Shown here: positions 13,250-24,903 of the stretch, in pieces
How positions within the stretch are numbered: the stretch's first letter is position 1
Layout: each line of letters starts with the position of its first letter
DNA from: Malus domestica
Taxonomy: Eukaryota > Streptophyta > Magnoliopsida > Rosales > Rosaceae
Direction of reading: 5' to 3'
DNA: 64,000 nt
Assembly (NCBI RefSeq): GCF_042453785.1
Contig: NC_091661.1
Location: 26,713,501-26,777,500 of the forward strand
Notes under the pieces: generated by a model
The model's database searches: none
Seen by the model: the letters and a program-made list of their open reading frames with translations, nothing else
Told to the model about the DNA's origin: nothing
Made by a program: the position numbers and the translations under genes

Positions 13250-13630
13250 TTGTTTTCGGCTTTTTAGTCAAAATAGTTTCTGAGATTGGCATAACTCTTC
13301 ACTTTGGTCTCTGAAGATGAAAACTGATAGAAGTGGTCCCTAAGTTTGTCCATCGTAAATTATTTTGATCATTTCATGACAAATTTGTCAATTCATATCT
13401 TTGTTAAGTAGAGAGGTTGGTTTGACAAAAATACACTTTAAAATGTAGTCTCGTAGTTGTTCAAGTGACAATTAAATGATGACATTGACAAATTTTTCAC
13501 ACTATGACCAAAATGAGATTTACAATGGATAAACTCATGGACTACTTCTATCAATTTTCATTATTAGATATCAAAATGATGAATTATGTAAAATTCAGAG
13601 ACCATTTGGACAAAAAAAAACCGAGGGCCT
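13250..13630. mobile_element. MITE with long terminal inverted repeats
   Basis: The left end (GTCAAAATAGTTTCTGAG ... GATAGAAGTGGTCCCTAAG) is matched inverted at the right end (CATGGACTACTTCTATC ... CAGAGACCATTTGGAC), giving imperfect arms of about 125 bp. It is non-coding and resembles Mutator-derived long-TIR MITEs. Exact ends are uncertain. Confidence 0.6.
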
Positions 13631-14455
13631 AAATATCTTTCATTTTTCCTTAAGGTTCCCTCTTTCTTTGAACTGCAGTCTGTAGCTATACCTATCAAAG
13701 TCAAAATTGGACAGCAAAAATTGATTCCTTAATCTTTATAGTATAGAAAAACTTCTATCTTCACAAAGAAATGTCAACTTCTTTGCAATTTTTTATTTAT
13801 ATATTAAGTGTGGTTATTCTCAACCGAAATATTCATTTAAATTGTTTAGCTATAGATCATGATCTGCAGGCACCCTTGGTTGTTAATTGATTGTTTGAAA
13901 CCAAGAGTAGACTTTGTGATTAAATTACTCCGCTTGAAGGAGAAAAAGAACTGAAATAAGGGTAAATTAAAGTATATAGCTTTGTTATAAGTTATGAAGC
14001 TTTCATATTTGAAACATGTAACGCTTGTAGGAAGTTAGGTTTCCATGCATGCACCAAATTTATAATAACTGAAACAAAATTTATGGCTTATGGAAACTTA
14101 AGTTATTATAAATTTGGTGTAATGCGCTACAAATTTGGCTAATATAAACTTGTCATGATTTGAGGAAACTATCTTGATTTCATTCAGAACTTTATATTTG
14201 AAGGATTGTATTTCATTTTAATAGTTTTGAAATGAGGTCATTTCCTTTGAAAAAGATCAAAGAAAAAACGTACAACCTAGCTCAATGCTTGACTCATGAT
14301 ATGGATCATTAGTGGATAAACCTTGCTTAATGCTTGACTTAAACCAGTATTTGTTTGGATTAATTAATGAAATATCAAACTATTGTTTCTTGCTATAAAT
14401 AAATACATAAACACAGAGAAATGAAATCTGCTTCGATTCGTATCACTCGATGTGT
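13631..14455. other. Intergenic DNA with a perfect inverted repeat
   Basis: At 14052-14070 and 14101-14119 the 19-bp arms CACCAAATTTATAATAACT are perfect inverted copies around a 30-bp loop. The rest is the 3' flank of the peptide gene that starts at 14761 on the minus strand. No gene is seen. Confidence 0.55.
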
Positions 14456-14761
14456 TTAGTTCTTGAGGTCGTTGGTTCCTTTGCTGGGTCCAGAAGGCGG
14501 CTTTGTTCCTTTGGGAAGAAGATTCAAAACGAGCGGTCCATACTTTGCAGCTGCAGCAGCACCAAATATTGCACTTTCAACAGCAGAAGCTTGAATATCT
14601 GTATTGTCGTCTTTGTGGTATGGCAACACTTGCTGTTTCCGTGGCTGTGAAGGGTTTTCTGGTAATAACGTAAGGTGGTCGTTCAAGAGCCTAGCGGATG
14701 CAGAAGATGTTAGCACTGATGACAACACTATGAGGAAGAGGATTAATACCGTTTTTGCCAT
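14456..14761 (-). CDS. IDA-like (IDL) secreted signalling peptide precursor
   Basis: Intronless 101-residue frame. The first 24 or so residues are a clear signal peptide (hydrophobic LILFLIVLSSVLTSSASA). A variable, charged middle section leads to the C-terminal motif LPKGTKPPSGPSKGTND, which matches the IDA/IDL pattern LPKG..(I)PPS.PSK. In that family the processed peptide around PPSGPSK is bound by HAESA-type receptor kinases, in abscission or stress signalling. The residues after PSK are GTND rather than the usual RHN, so it looks closer to the divergent stress-related IDL members than to IDA. PIP peptides share SGPS but lack the preceding LPKG. The start is the only Met giving a signal peptide. 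The 5' leader on the minus strand contains a trinucleotide repeat at about 14828-14860. Confidence 0.75.
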   Translation of the reverse strand: MAKTVLILFLIVLSSVLTSSASARLLNDHLTLLPENPSQPRKQQVLPYHKDDNTDIQASAVESAIFGAAAAAKYGPLVLNLLPKGTKPPSGPSKGTNDLKN

Positions 14762-15948
14762 TATGGTTTCTGTGAAAAACTTGGAGAATATGAACTGATT
14801 TGGAGGGAAGTAATGGGATTGGAAGATTGAGGAGGAGGAGGAGGAGGAGGAGGTGGTGGTGGAGGAAGAGTGGTGTGAGCTAAATAAGCTGCTGGTTAAT
14901 TTGGGTTTTGGGTGCAGTGTTGAAGAAGGTGTGAGGTTTATGGGGATTTTGTGGGGATTTTGTGTGAATTTAAAGTGTGTTTTGGAACCTCAAACTGTTG
15001 TATTCTTCAGTTTGACGGAGTCTTGTCACGCGCTGCTACGGCTTTATTAGGAAGTTGGCTCCTTATCATTTACATAATTTCAAGCATAATTATTATTTCG
15101 GACTGACTATGGTTATGAAGTTTATATTTTTTATGACGTGATATGTTAAATGATGCGTACAACTAATATTGAATAAAATAAAATTCTTAATTAACGTAGA
15201 GTAGAATGGTACAAAATATGTTCTCATTTAACATTTTTCTTTTGGTATTAAGGGCGTCAAAGCTGAAACTGCAGTCTAATTTTTGTTGTGTCTAAAAACT
15301 TTACAAATATCTTCGAACAAAACTCATCTTGTATAGGTTGTTCAATCACATTTAACAAAATAATAACATTAATCAATATAAAGTGTACATCTTAATTTAA
15401 GAAAAAAATTTAGTGTGATGGGAATACAGGTTGGTATACTAAATGTCGTAATTCAAATAGTTAAAAGTTTGTGTTTCAAGTATCCAACTATTTGTATTGT
15501 AATATGCGGTGCACCGTGATGTGTTCTTGACACGCATAAAAACTCCACCCAATTTAGATGTTCACTATTTTCTTTGAAACTGTTATTAGCACTCTAAAAA
15601 TATTTTCTTACATTCCTCACAAGTGTATTTTTCTTTCTAATTATAAAAATTTTTGAATGCAAAATAAGATTTTTAGAGTTCCAATAATTTTTTTTTTTTT
15701 TTTTTTTTTGTGGTGCTATAATTTTGGTGAAGGCGCGTGAAGAGGACAGGGAGTGGGAGAGGAGGTTCCAGCGATTGCGGACCAGATAAGATGCAATCGG
15801 CCCCACGTCAGCTGAAGGGAGATTTCAACCGCGTAGAAATTTGTCAACTTTTAGTACGCGTAGAGATTTCAAACAGTCCGCGTCCGAGAATCGCCACCGT
15901 CCCTCACAACTCACAAACCTTTTCTTTCTGGACATTTGGACCGGGCAC
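14762..15948. other. 5' flank of the IDL gene and intergenic DNA
   Basis: 14828-14870 is a GAG/GTG trinucleotide repeat in the presumed 5' leader of the IDL gene. A 22-bp T run lies near 15690. Reading frames in 15594-16147 show no family features. No RNA gene is recognised. Confidence 0.45.
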
Positions 15949-16715
15949 TAGGGAAAACTGTTTGCTAGGCCTGCTTTGGCAATTTATTTACCTTTTCCCA
16001 AGAGAAATTCCCAAAACCGTCCATTGCCCATGCAGTATAGAATGGACGATGATAGATGTTTTAAATTACTCTAAAAAAGTAATCACTACAGGTGGTTTAA
16101 TGATTGAGGATAAATTTCAAATTTGTATTCAACATAACACGTTTTGAGTTTAATTTTTGGCTTTGATGAATCGCACGATTATGGTTAGGGAAGGTTGAAA
16201 TGCCTCTTTGAGTATTCTCAACTCCTGAAATGATAAAATATTTGACGAAACTATCAGTTAGTCCCATTTTTACAAAGAAAAAATTACTCTACAAAAGTTG
16301 AGTTCGAATGCAGAGAGACGTGCGTGCTCTTCTAACTAGTTGGCCTAACCCTATGTACGTATTCGAGATGGACAACATATAAATTGTAAAATGAAATTTA
16401 AATTGCACTTAAAAAAGGTTGAACAATCAACAAGGCATCTATAAAAAGTGACTTGCTTAGGAATCGAATTTGAATTTTGTCACTACTTAATTGGATTCAT
16501 TTGGACCGTAAGTGTCACCCAATTGGAGCATAATATTGGAGCATGGGATACTTGCTTGACTATATGCATTGGAGGAATTAAACCGCGTTGATGTCACAAC
16601 TTGTATTCATCAAATAGTATACAACAAATTGAAATTTGAAACCAATAACAAGTATTTAATTCAAAGTGGAGAAATGGCACGGTTGCACCATGCATGAGAT
16701 CAGGGCCGGCATTAA

Positions 16716-18309
16716 GATTTTGGACCTTGAGACTCAAGTGGAGATCTTGTGCAATGGCACCACTTACACTCTTTCAGAGTAAATTCTGCATGAGATAAAA
16801 ATATATATTTACTTACTCATTTCGTTTTTAAAAGTTATTTGAGAATGTTTTTTAAAAAGTTGAAAAGTGTTTTTGAAAAAGTTAAAAATGTTTTCTTACA
16901 AACAAAACGTTTCTAACCATATTAGCGCATAACTTAAAAGTGTTTATGAGGAAGGGAATCACTTTACAGATAAGTACATGATATGTGCTCACCACATAAG
17001 CTAGTTCTCAACATGGCCTTAGAATGAAGTCGGGAACTTTCCTCATGGCAATGTCACAGTCGATCCTAGCTAGTTCCCAACACATTATAACGCGTGTTTA
17101 ATTCACTCCGTAATATAAGTATATAAATTTTGTTGTTCACTTATATTATTAGTATGTGATGGTACGACTATGACATCCAAATTTGCCTTGCTTTTGCGAG
17201 TTCTTTTGAATGAGCAGCATACATTGAAAATGCTTGCAACCTGTTAGTTTGTACGTGCGCATACACATGTAGCTTACGTGTATAAACCATTCGGCAGATG
17301 ATCAAAATCCCATCCGAATGAACAGAGTTTTGAGAAAATATATGTCATTCGCGCGCAGTCGTTGCATCATTTGGGACATAGAGTGGTACTTTTCCTTTTT
17401 TGGGTCAGTACATCCGGTGGTACTAAAGGAGTTCCTCTTCAAAAGAGCATCCTCTCTTAATTCACTTTGTGGGTATCATAAGGATTCTCATATCCTAACC
17501 GTTCATTATATATCGTACGATCAGTTTTCATTAAATACTACTTGTGTTTAATTTTAAATGAAAAGAAAAATCAAAAGATTTATGATCATATGATACACAA
17601 TAAATAATTAAAATATAAGGATCTCTAAAATTCCCATAATTTGAATCTGGATAGAATCTAATTCCTCTTCTAAATAATAGGTTTAGGCTTAAAATTTAAA
17701 CTCAGCTTTTGGACGTGAATATGCCAAAAATGTAATAGTCAATAAAATAATAGTAAAACTAATGAAAAGAGCTTCAAATCTTTACATTTTAATCAAAAAT
17801 CACCCACTAACTTTATTTTAATAATAAGGACAAAAGACTAAAAACAAAAAAAAAACATAACAAACCCAGCGCGTGCCCCCCCCCCCACCCCAGTCCACTT
17901 TTTTTCTCCTACCTTTTGTCCCATCATTCAGCTACATTAATAGTTTTTTTTTTTTTTTGCATAGAATAAAAAAAAACTTCGAATTGAATTACATTCTCCT
18001 GTTTTATTTTTGTGGTGTTGTTTTCTAATAGTAGTCATGATGATGAGAAACTTTTCAATGTGCCCATAACACGGAATGGTACACTCCATACAAGTTATGA
18101 GAATCTTGTGTTAAAAAATTAATAACATAAAAAATAAAATTTCCCACCACACTTATATAATAACATGTGGTATATCATTTGTGTTATGGGCACAAGGAAA
18201 AATTTCTCGAATATGACACCTAAGCTCAAGAAATTGGATGGAAAGCTACATTTATTATTGTAGGTATATGAAAAAAGTGAGGAAATTTATGAAACGAAAA
18301 CAAGAATTA
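16716..18309. other. Sequence private to duplication unit 1, no gene seen
   Basis: AT-rich sequence absent from unit 2. A C run lies at 17877-17886 and a T run at about 17944. Around 17750-17830 there is a motif (AAAACTAATGAAAAGAGCTTCAAA) of the same kind as at 38604 and, reversed, at 40540, suggesting fragments of one MITE family. I see nothing coding. Confidence 0.4.
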
Positions 18310-18690
18310 GACATAATTTGAACACTGGACTATACACTATTTCTGAAACTGGAGTAAGAACTAGACAATATTTATGAATTATGACAAAACAAGTATGCAC
18401 TATTTATGAAAGTGAACTAATAACTAGACACTATTTATGAAACCGGACCAAGAAAGAGACACTATTAATGAAATGTTACCAATTAATATACATTATTTAT
18501 GAAACTGGACCCAATAACTAGACATTATTTATGAAACATGATCAAGAACTAGACATCATTTAATGAAAGTGGACAAAAAACTAGACACTATTTATGAAAT
18601 TGAACCAATAAATAGTATAGTACCGCTTAGTTTCATAAATAATGTTCAGTTTTATAAACATTATTCAGTTTCATAAATAGTGTACATGTA
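18310..18690. repeat. Minisatellite with units in both orientations
   Basis: About nine imperfect units of 30-40 bp built on ACTAGACACTATTTATGAAA.TGGACCAA run from 18310 to 18605. From about 18629 to 18688 the same core appears three times reversed (GTTTCATAAATAATGTTCAG-like). The array therefore contains its own inverted copies and could fold into a hairpin. Confidence 0.82.
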
Positions 18691-18959
18691 CTGCGCGCGC
18701 GTCAGGTTTTTTTTAATTTTAAATTGTGTCATTTTCGTTAAAAATTAAGTTTTTCTATCATTTTTATTAAAATTTAAGGGTTTTTCATTAAAATTTAATT
18801 CTTTTTCATTAAATAAAATTTATAGCATATTTTTTTGTTAAAATAAACTTAGTTCAAGCCCTTTTCATTAAAGTTCCCTAAAATAATATCAAGTAAATTA
18901 TACTTTTTAAAACCATTTTGCTCATTACGAAAGAATAATAAAGAATTTAAAAGTAATCG

Positions 18960-19870
18960 GTTTAAACAAGCCGATCAAAACCAAGTTCGAGCTTGAAAAA
19001 AGACATGCCCCGATCTCGGTGTCCTTCATGGCCATGTGTTGGCCGACATTTGAAGGTGAAGCAAGTCATCTTATCATGTGTATGCTCTGAACTTGTTCAT
19101 GTATTTTCATATTTTAATTTTTAAAAATACATATTTTATTTGGAACAAATTTGTATGGATATTTACATCTTCTTAGCATAAACAAGAAAGGATAGCTTGC
19201 ATCACCCTTGATAGTCGGCCAACACGGGGTCCAATGGCATAGCCAAAAATTATTCGGTGGGTGGGCTAAGCTAAAATTATACTACGAAATCAAATTTTTA
19301 ATCTTATGTTGCCTACATAAAGTTATATAATAGTAAAAACTTGAATGTAGTAATTTGAAACAAGAATTTTATGCTATGTTTTCTAGGTTTCTAGCCTTCA
19401 AAGCTTTCAAGTGAATAAACTAAGAAACCATTTGTGGTATGAAAGTTTTAATGTACTACTATTAAATATAATATTGGTTAAAGTGATAAGTTTATTTAAC
19501 ATCTATTAGCTCTTATTATTATTAAAAGCAGCCTTACTAATAAAAAAATTCATTTGTTAAGTGGAATATGACAATTAACAAATGAATATTTTTAAGCTTG
19601 AAGAACCAAACTCTCCCTATGCTATAGCCTAGAGGAGCCTTGTACTTGGCTCCGCCCTTGACGGGGTCATCCTGTTGTAATATGAGAATGTATAAACATG
19701 TTCAGAGCATACACATGATAAGATGACTTGCGTCATCCTCGAATGTCTTCCATCACGTGGCGATGGCCATCTCGGTGTCCTCCTATGAGCCTTTTTTGAG
19801 TTTGAACAGAACTTGAACACGAATAATATCATCTGATCTTAGTTTGAGCACTTTACTACTCAGCTTGACT
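18960..19870. mobile_element. Foldback-like element with inverted arms
   Basis: 19010-19105 and 19683-19790 are inverted copies; the best part, AAGTCATCTTATCATGTGTA TGCTCTGAAC, is identical. Weaker similarity extends outward (GCCGA...CAAA... on both sides). The interior of about 570 bp is non-coding. The overall form suggests a foldback or TIR element; the ends and family are not resolved. Confidence 0.5.
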
Positions 19871-20123
19871 CGGCCAATTTACATCCTTTAGTGGTGTGTG
19901 TCTACATCAACCTTATATACGTTGGTCCGCAGGCCAACTTTTTAACGAAGCTTTATCTCTGTCCAGATTGGATGACATGACACTAGCACCATATGGTGGT
20001 TCATGCACTAACTTAATAAATCAAATTCATGAGCATATGGCCTCACCACCTATTAAAGTAGTGCATGTCTCGCTTATTCTTCTCCCTTTCGACTATTAAT
20101 TACCATATCGATTCTACTGAAAA

Positions 20124-20374
20124 ATGGGGAGGAGGAAGTTGTTCGATATTCTGCTCATTTTTCTCTTCTTCTACTGCCTGTGGGCTGTGGTTGTAACTAT
20201 CAGACTCAATAGTGGAAAATATCAACTCCGGGTGCCACAATTTTAAAATCGTCGCGAAAGCGTTTGGTTATGGGAGAGTTTCCGGGAGAAGCTGCTGATT
20301 ATGATGTCGGCAATGGAGATTACGATTATTATAGATGGTATGGCGATGTTCCGAGCCCCGGTGTTGCTCACTGA
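20124..20374 (+). pseudogene. Candidate small secreted-peptide gene, frameshifted
   Basis: From ATG at 20124 the frame encodes MGRRKLFDILLIFLFFYCL and a further hydrophobic stretch, i.e. a signal peptide or membrane anchor, then stops after VPQF. A second frame takes over at the T/A-rich junction near 20245 and runs through KSSRKRLVMGEFPGEAA and a Tyr/Asp-rich tail to end WYGDVPSPGVAH at 20374. Signal peptide, basic spacer and a conserved-looking C-terminus ending SPGV.H are the layout of plant post-translationally processed peptides; CEP and PIP-like peptides end in similar SPG..H or SGP..GH motifs. I cannot place it in one family. The frame break may be a real lesion, a short intron or a sequencing error. 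It is absent from duplication unit 2. Confidence 0.4.
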
Positions 20375-20402
20375 TCGATCATGATCATGAAGTGAGTCTG
20401 CT

Positions 20403-20977
20403 CTGATGGGGTTTTTAATTTTCCTTTTAAGGGGTTTGTTTTACTCCAAATGTGCCAACTTCTTGTTAGACATGTATATTTCCCATCAAGAAGGAGCTTT
20501 ATAAGAAGGATTCCGCTCCATTATTTATGGAGTAGGGTAAGATAGCGAAAGTCTTGTCTTGAACGTTTCGTGATCAGTATTGATAATATAGTGACCAGTT
20601 AGAGTACGATATTTTCACTATATTTTTGGCTTTACACCATAAAGGTACCGTGCAGTCAACACATGTTACCAAACGGACAATATTTATCCGATCCTTGAGT
20701 CATATTTCTTGACTATTTGTAAGTCCAAATTAAGTAGCCAATTATAAATCACAATCAAACATGTATAATACTCTCTCTTCAATCAATCAACAGTTGAAGG
20801 ATTCTTGATTAATCAAAAGTTCACAATTAGTAGGTAAAAAACACAAAGAAAAGCGACTTCATCTCACTTTTACATCATAAAGTTTGCTCACTATCCTATT
20901 TTTAAAACAAAGTAAATAAAAAAATACAATCAAACAAAAGTATGGTATTTGTCACAGCAAGGAAAATGCCAACAAGC
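20403..20977. other. 3' flank of the RLP pseudogene
   Basis: 20403-20690 corresponds to 25806-26101 and 20691-20977 to 28787-29115 of duplication unit 2. No gene is seen. Confidence 0.6.
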
Positions 20978-23900
20978 TCACTCAAATACATGATACAGTT
21001 TAAGCACCATCCTATTCAGCAACTGTGAAAGAAGAATGCTCCATGGCATGTTTACTAGCAAAGAACCAAGCACAATCCAAAACCCCGCGAAGAATCCAAG
21101 TCCCAAGCTCAGGTAGAACCACTTGTCTTCAAGTAAACGGTATCCTCCTCCGTCTTGCTCAACTGTTGGTGGCACCATCCTATCTGAGCTGCAATTCGTG
21201 TTGAGTGGATCTCCGCAAAGTTCATTGCCGATGAAGCTAGACTGATCAAGGCTCTGAAGCTGAGTGCTTTTCGGAATTTCTCCCGTCAAACTGTTGTAGG
21301 ACACTTTTAAGTGACTCAAAAATGTCAAAGTTCTCATGCTTTGGGGAATTTCACCATCAAGTTGGTTCATGGATAAATCCATAGACTCTAACCATTTCAT
21401 GTTACCAAGCTTTGAAGGGATTCTTCCAGTCAAAAGATTTTTCGATAAATTCAAGGACTGCAAGCCAGGGAGGCTGGTCAGTTCGTCAGGGATCTCTCCA
21501 GATATCATGTTGTCCGAAAGGTCCATAATTATGACCAACCCAAGTGTTGACGTCCCATAATATTCGTCTTGTCTCCCTTTTGTCACCACTATCACAGAAT
21601 CCAGAAGAAAACCGAAAAAATTCCACACCTTGTATACATCTGGCATGGTGACCATGGCATTGAAATTTTGGAAGCATGTTGGTATTGCTCCTGAAAGGTT
21701 ATTGTTTGCAAGGTCCAAGATTTGGAGAGTTTTCTGATGACAGAGTTCATGAGGAATGTCTCCTTGAAGCTTATTTGAATGAATGTTAAGAATCATCAAT
21801 TTCGGAAGGCTTGTCCCAATCCATGTAGGAATGCTTCCAGAAAACTTATTTTGGCCTAGGTCAACAAGTAACAAATCCGTACAGTTTTGCATGGACAAGG
21901 GTAATTCTCCATATAGATGATTATTGCGCAAATGCAATGATAACAGTCTCTCCAAGTACCCTATGGAGCTTGGGATGTTCCCAGTCAGCTTGTTGCTGTT
22001 TAAATTTAAAGTTGACAACCATTTCCAGTTCATCAAACAATTTGGAATTTCTCCAGTGAGAAGATTGTCCCTAAGATGAAGCTTGGTAAGTTCTTTTGGT
22101 TGTCCATCCTATCACAAAAGAAGTGGAAGAGAGATCCAGAAAATGATGAGCTGGAAAGATCTAGTTCACTTACTGAGGAGGAAACCAAAGGTAACGAACC
22201 GTTAAACTAGTTAAAACTCAGGTCAACAACCGAAAACAAACTCCCCCCAACTATTCCTTGAATCTCAACATGCAACTGGTTGCTAGAGAGATTTAGAGTA
22301 TCCAACTGCCAAGTTATGTTCCAAAACCAAGTCAGAATGGTGTCTGAAATTCCTGTATTGGGTAGGCTTAGAAGCTTCAATTGCGTTTGTGTCCGAAGCC
22401 ACATAGGAAATTCATGCCCTAGATGCCAATAAGCCAACGATAAACGCTCAAGTTGGAAAGGAGGAAGCCAGTCTCGACTTGTTTTCAATGTCAATGGGTT
22501 CATGGCTGCAATGAAATGCTTCAGTTTTGTGAGGTGGGAAAAATGAGCTTGAGACACCACACCTTCGAATTGGTTATCGGATATATCCAGAAAACTCAGC
22601 ATTTTCAGCTGACCAATCACTTCCGGAAGAGTTTCATTAAACCGATTATCGGAAATGATTAAGAACTCCAAGCATGATAGGTTACCTAATGAAATTGGGA
22701 TGGGACCTGATATTGAATTGCCATAGATATCAAAGTGGTTTAAGTTTCTAAACTCTCCTAACTGCTTTGTTAAATGACCTGAAAAATTATTACCACTAAC
22801 GACAATGACTTTATTGGGTCTGGACTGTAAGAATAAGCATAGCCTTTATAATATACTTAGCCAAGAACACAAGAATTTAGCAACTAAATCACAACCAACG
22901 CATCAAATATGTTATACATATGCAAATACTGAAGTAATATCTGCAACACATACCTGCCTGCAGACTGCTTACGAAGTCTTTCCCATGTGTGCTGTCAGAA
23001 GACAGCAGATGGTGCTGCTGCATGTGTGGCGTGCTGTCACTTGTATTTTGAATTGTAAAGTTGTATGTTGCAGTGTATATAACAAAGCCTTCCCGTAAGG
23101 CCTAAGATATGAAATTGATTTGAAATGCTGCTGTGTTTCTTAGTTTAACACATACATGGATGAAGAAGCCATGGACGAATCCACACACAACCTTCTCCTC
23201 TCTGCAAAACTCAATGCTCTCCAAGTTATAGGTAATTGGAACAATAAGAGCGTATTTTTGTGAGAGCAGGGGCTTGTGGTTTTTATACTACAAAATCTGG
23301 ATTACCCTATAATAATCCTACAAGGAATACAAGATCAAATCCTTGTACAAGTATGAGTTCTATTTTCGAGCCAACAATAGAGTTTCAATCCAAACCAAAG
23401 TTGAATTAACTCTTATAAACACATTAAGACATCTTTATACCAATCTGAAATAACAATGATTATTACTAAACTGTGAGAATCACACTAATACTCTAACATG
23501 CACCACACACAGACAAGCTTTCAAAGATATCTGATACGTTTGTTGTATGAAAGATCAAGATCCATCAGCTCACATAGATTATCTAATGCAAGATCTGGTT
23601 CCTTGGGATGGCTAGAAAATGTACCTTGAAAACCACAACTACTGAGATAAAAGGGAAGTTAAATTTCAAAGACTGAAAACCCACCTAGGCATCAAAGAAT
23701 CAAAACTGCTATAGGAAAGATCGAGGACAGAAAGCGAAGTAAAATTTATGATAGGAAGAGGGGGAATGTGATCAAGTTGACAATTGACCATATGTAACTC
23801 TACCGAAAAAAGGAAGCTTGTTTATTGCTTGCAACCAATTAGATGCTTTGCCATGATTAATAAAACTCAGGTCTAGGTTTTTCAAGTGGGAAAGACTGGA

Positions 23901-24528
23901 AAGCCATTCGAGATTCTCAACTTTCAGCGATTGACAACTGAGACTGAGAAAATGTAGATTTGAGAGGTTTCCCAATTGAGGATGAATTAATCCTTGGAAT
24001 CCGGCAACTGAGAGGTTAAGGTATCTCAAAGTTTTAAGAGAACCCAAGAAGCTAGGAATCATGCCTTGAAAATTGTTGCAACTTAAGTCCAAATAGTTGA
24101 GATGCTTCAAATGGAGCAAAGAAGGATTTATCTTACCACCCAACCAATTAGCTGATGAAATTGAGGTTCCACCTTAAAACCAATTGGCAATATGGGGGGT
24201 AGCCTAAGATTATATAAGCACATAGCAAACCTTGTTTCTTACCGATGTGGGACAACTCTCAACATTAACGAGGTGAAGCTCTCGGATGTGACCAGTTAAG
24301 TCATCACAGAAAACTCCAGTCCAGTTGCACCAGACCCCATCACTAGTCCATGACGAGAGCCAATTTGAAGGATCCTCAAGATCTTGCTTGAACATCAGAA
24401 GCACTCGTTTGTCACCTTCCCTGCAACGCACACACAGATTTCCATTGCATAAACCGACATCAGTAAAGGTTGCAATGGTTAGAAACATGATCATAAGAAG
24501 CAAAGCAGCTCTCATGGGGCTCTCCATA
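20978..24528 (-). pseudogene. LRR receptor-like protein pseudogene (HcrVf-like)
   Basis: It is a broken paralogue of the intact gene at 29116-31935. It starts MESPMRAALLLMIMFLT at 24528 with signal peptide and LRR N-cap, then departs from the paralogue near 24240, where foreign sequence containing GATGTGGGAC replaces coding sequence. LRR fragments follow at 24143-23772, 22671-22207 and 22036-20978; the last keeps the transmembrane segment and short tail. Lesions against the paralogue are: an extra G near 23806, an 11-bp deletion near 23535, a 673-bp LTR-like insertion at 22826-23498, a CAG to TAG change near 22208, and a 1-bp deletion near 22104. A product of normal function is not expected, though the 22036-20978 frame still encodes ectodomain repeats plus the membrane anchor. 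Confidence 0.9.
22826..23498. mobile_element. Solo LTR-like insertion in the RLP pseudogene
   Basis: The 673-bp insert begins TGTAAGAA and ends CTCTAACA, i.e. TGT...ACA. It is flanked by TGGAC (22821-22825) and TGCAC (23499-23503), a 5-bp target duplication with one mismatch. The intact paralogue at about 30958-30965 has the empty site. A single TG...CA unit with 5-bp flanks is the signature of a solo LTR. It contains no coding domain. Confidence 0.7.
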
Positions 24529-24903
24529 GTGTTGCCTTGTAATAAAAACGAAGTAGGTGATTTGTATGAGCAATGACGAGTAGTGTTACCTATATATACA
24601 CACATATACTAAACATAGAAGACAACAGGAGAATTACAGAACTTTGGTTTTTTCTTTACAACATGTGTCTGTCTTCATCAAAGGAATATAAAAGAATCCA
24701 AATATAACTTGGGAAAACTGTTTGCTAGGCCTGCTTTGAAATTTTATTTACCATTTCCCAAGAGAAAATTTCAAAAATTTCCATTGCTCATACATGACAA
24801 TGTCATAAGTTTTAAATTACTCTAAAAAAAATTGAATCTTGAGTGCGAAGAACCAAGTGTACTCTTCTGACTAGCTAACCTAATTTTATGTATGTATTCG
24901 AGT

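Larger units (their letters stand above)
15949..24605. repeat. RLP locus duplication, unit 1
   Basis: This unit matches 24713-32020 in the same order and orientation: 15949-16122 with 24713-24830, 16288-16372 with 24836-24903, 16376-16715 with 25454-25806, 20403-20690 with 25806-26101, and 20691-24605 with 28787-32020. Sequence at 16716-20402 and 22826-23498 is private to this unit. The two units lie almost end to end. Confidence 0.85.

Noticed and set aside
14456-14761. PIP-family peptide as identity of the small secreted precursor
   Set aside because: SGPS is shared, but LPKG before PPSGPSK and the absence of a GH end fit IDL better.
15737-16147. 136-residue plus-strand frame
   Set aside because: No domain or signal; its second half is part of the duplicated non-coding flank, where the copy at 24713 does not keep the frame.
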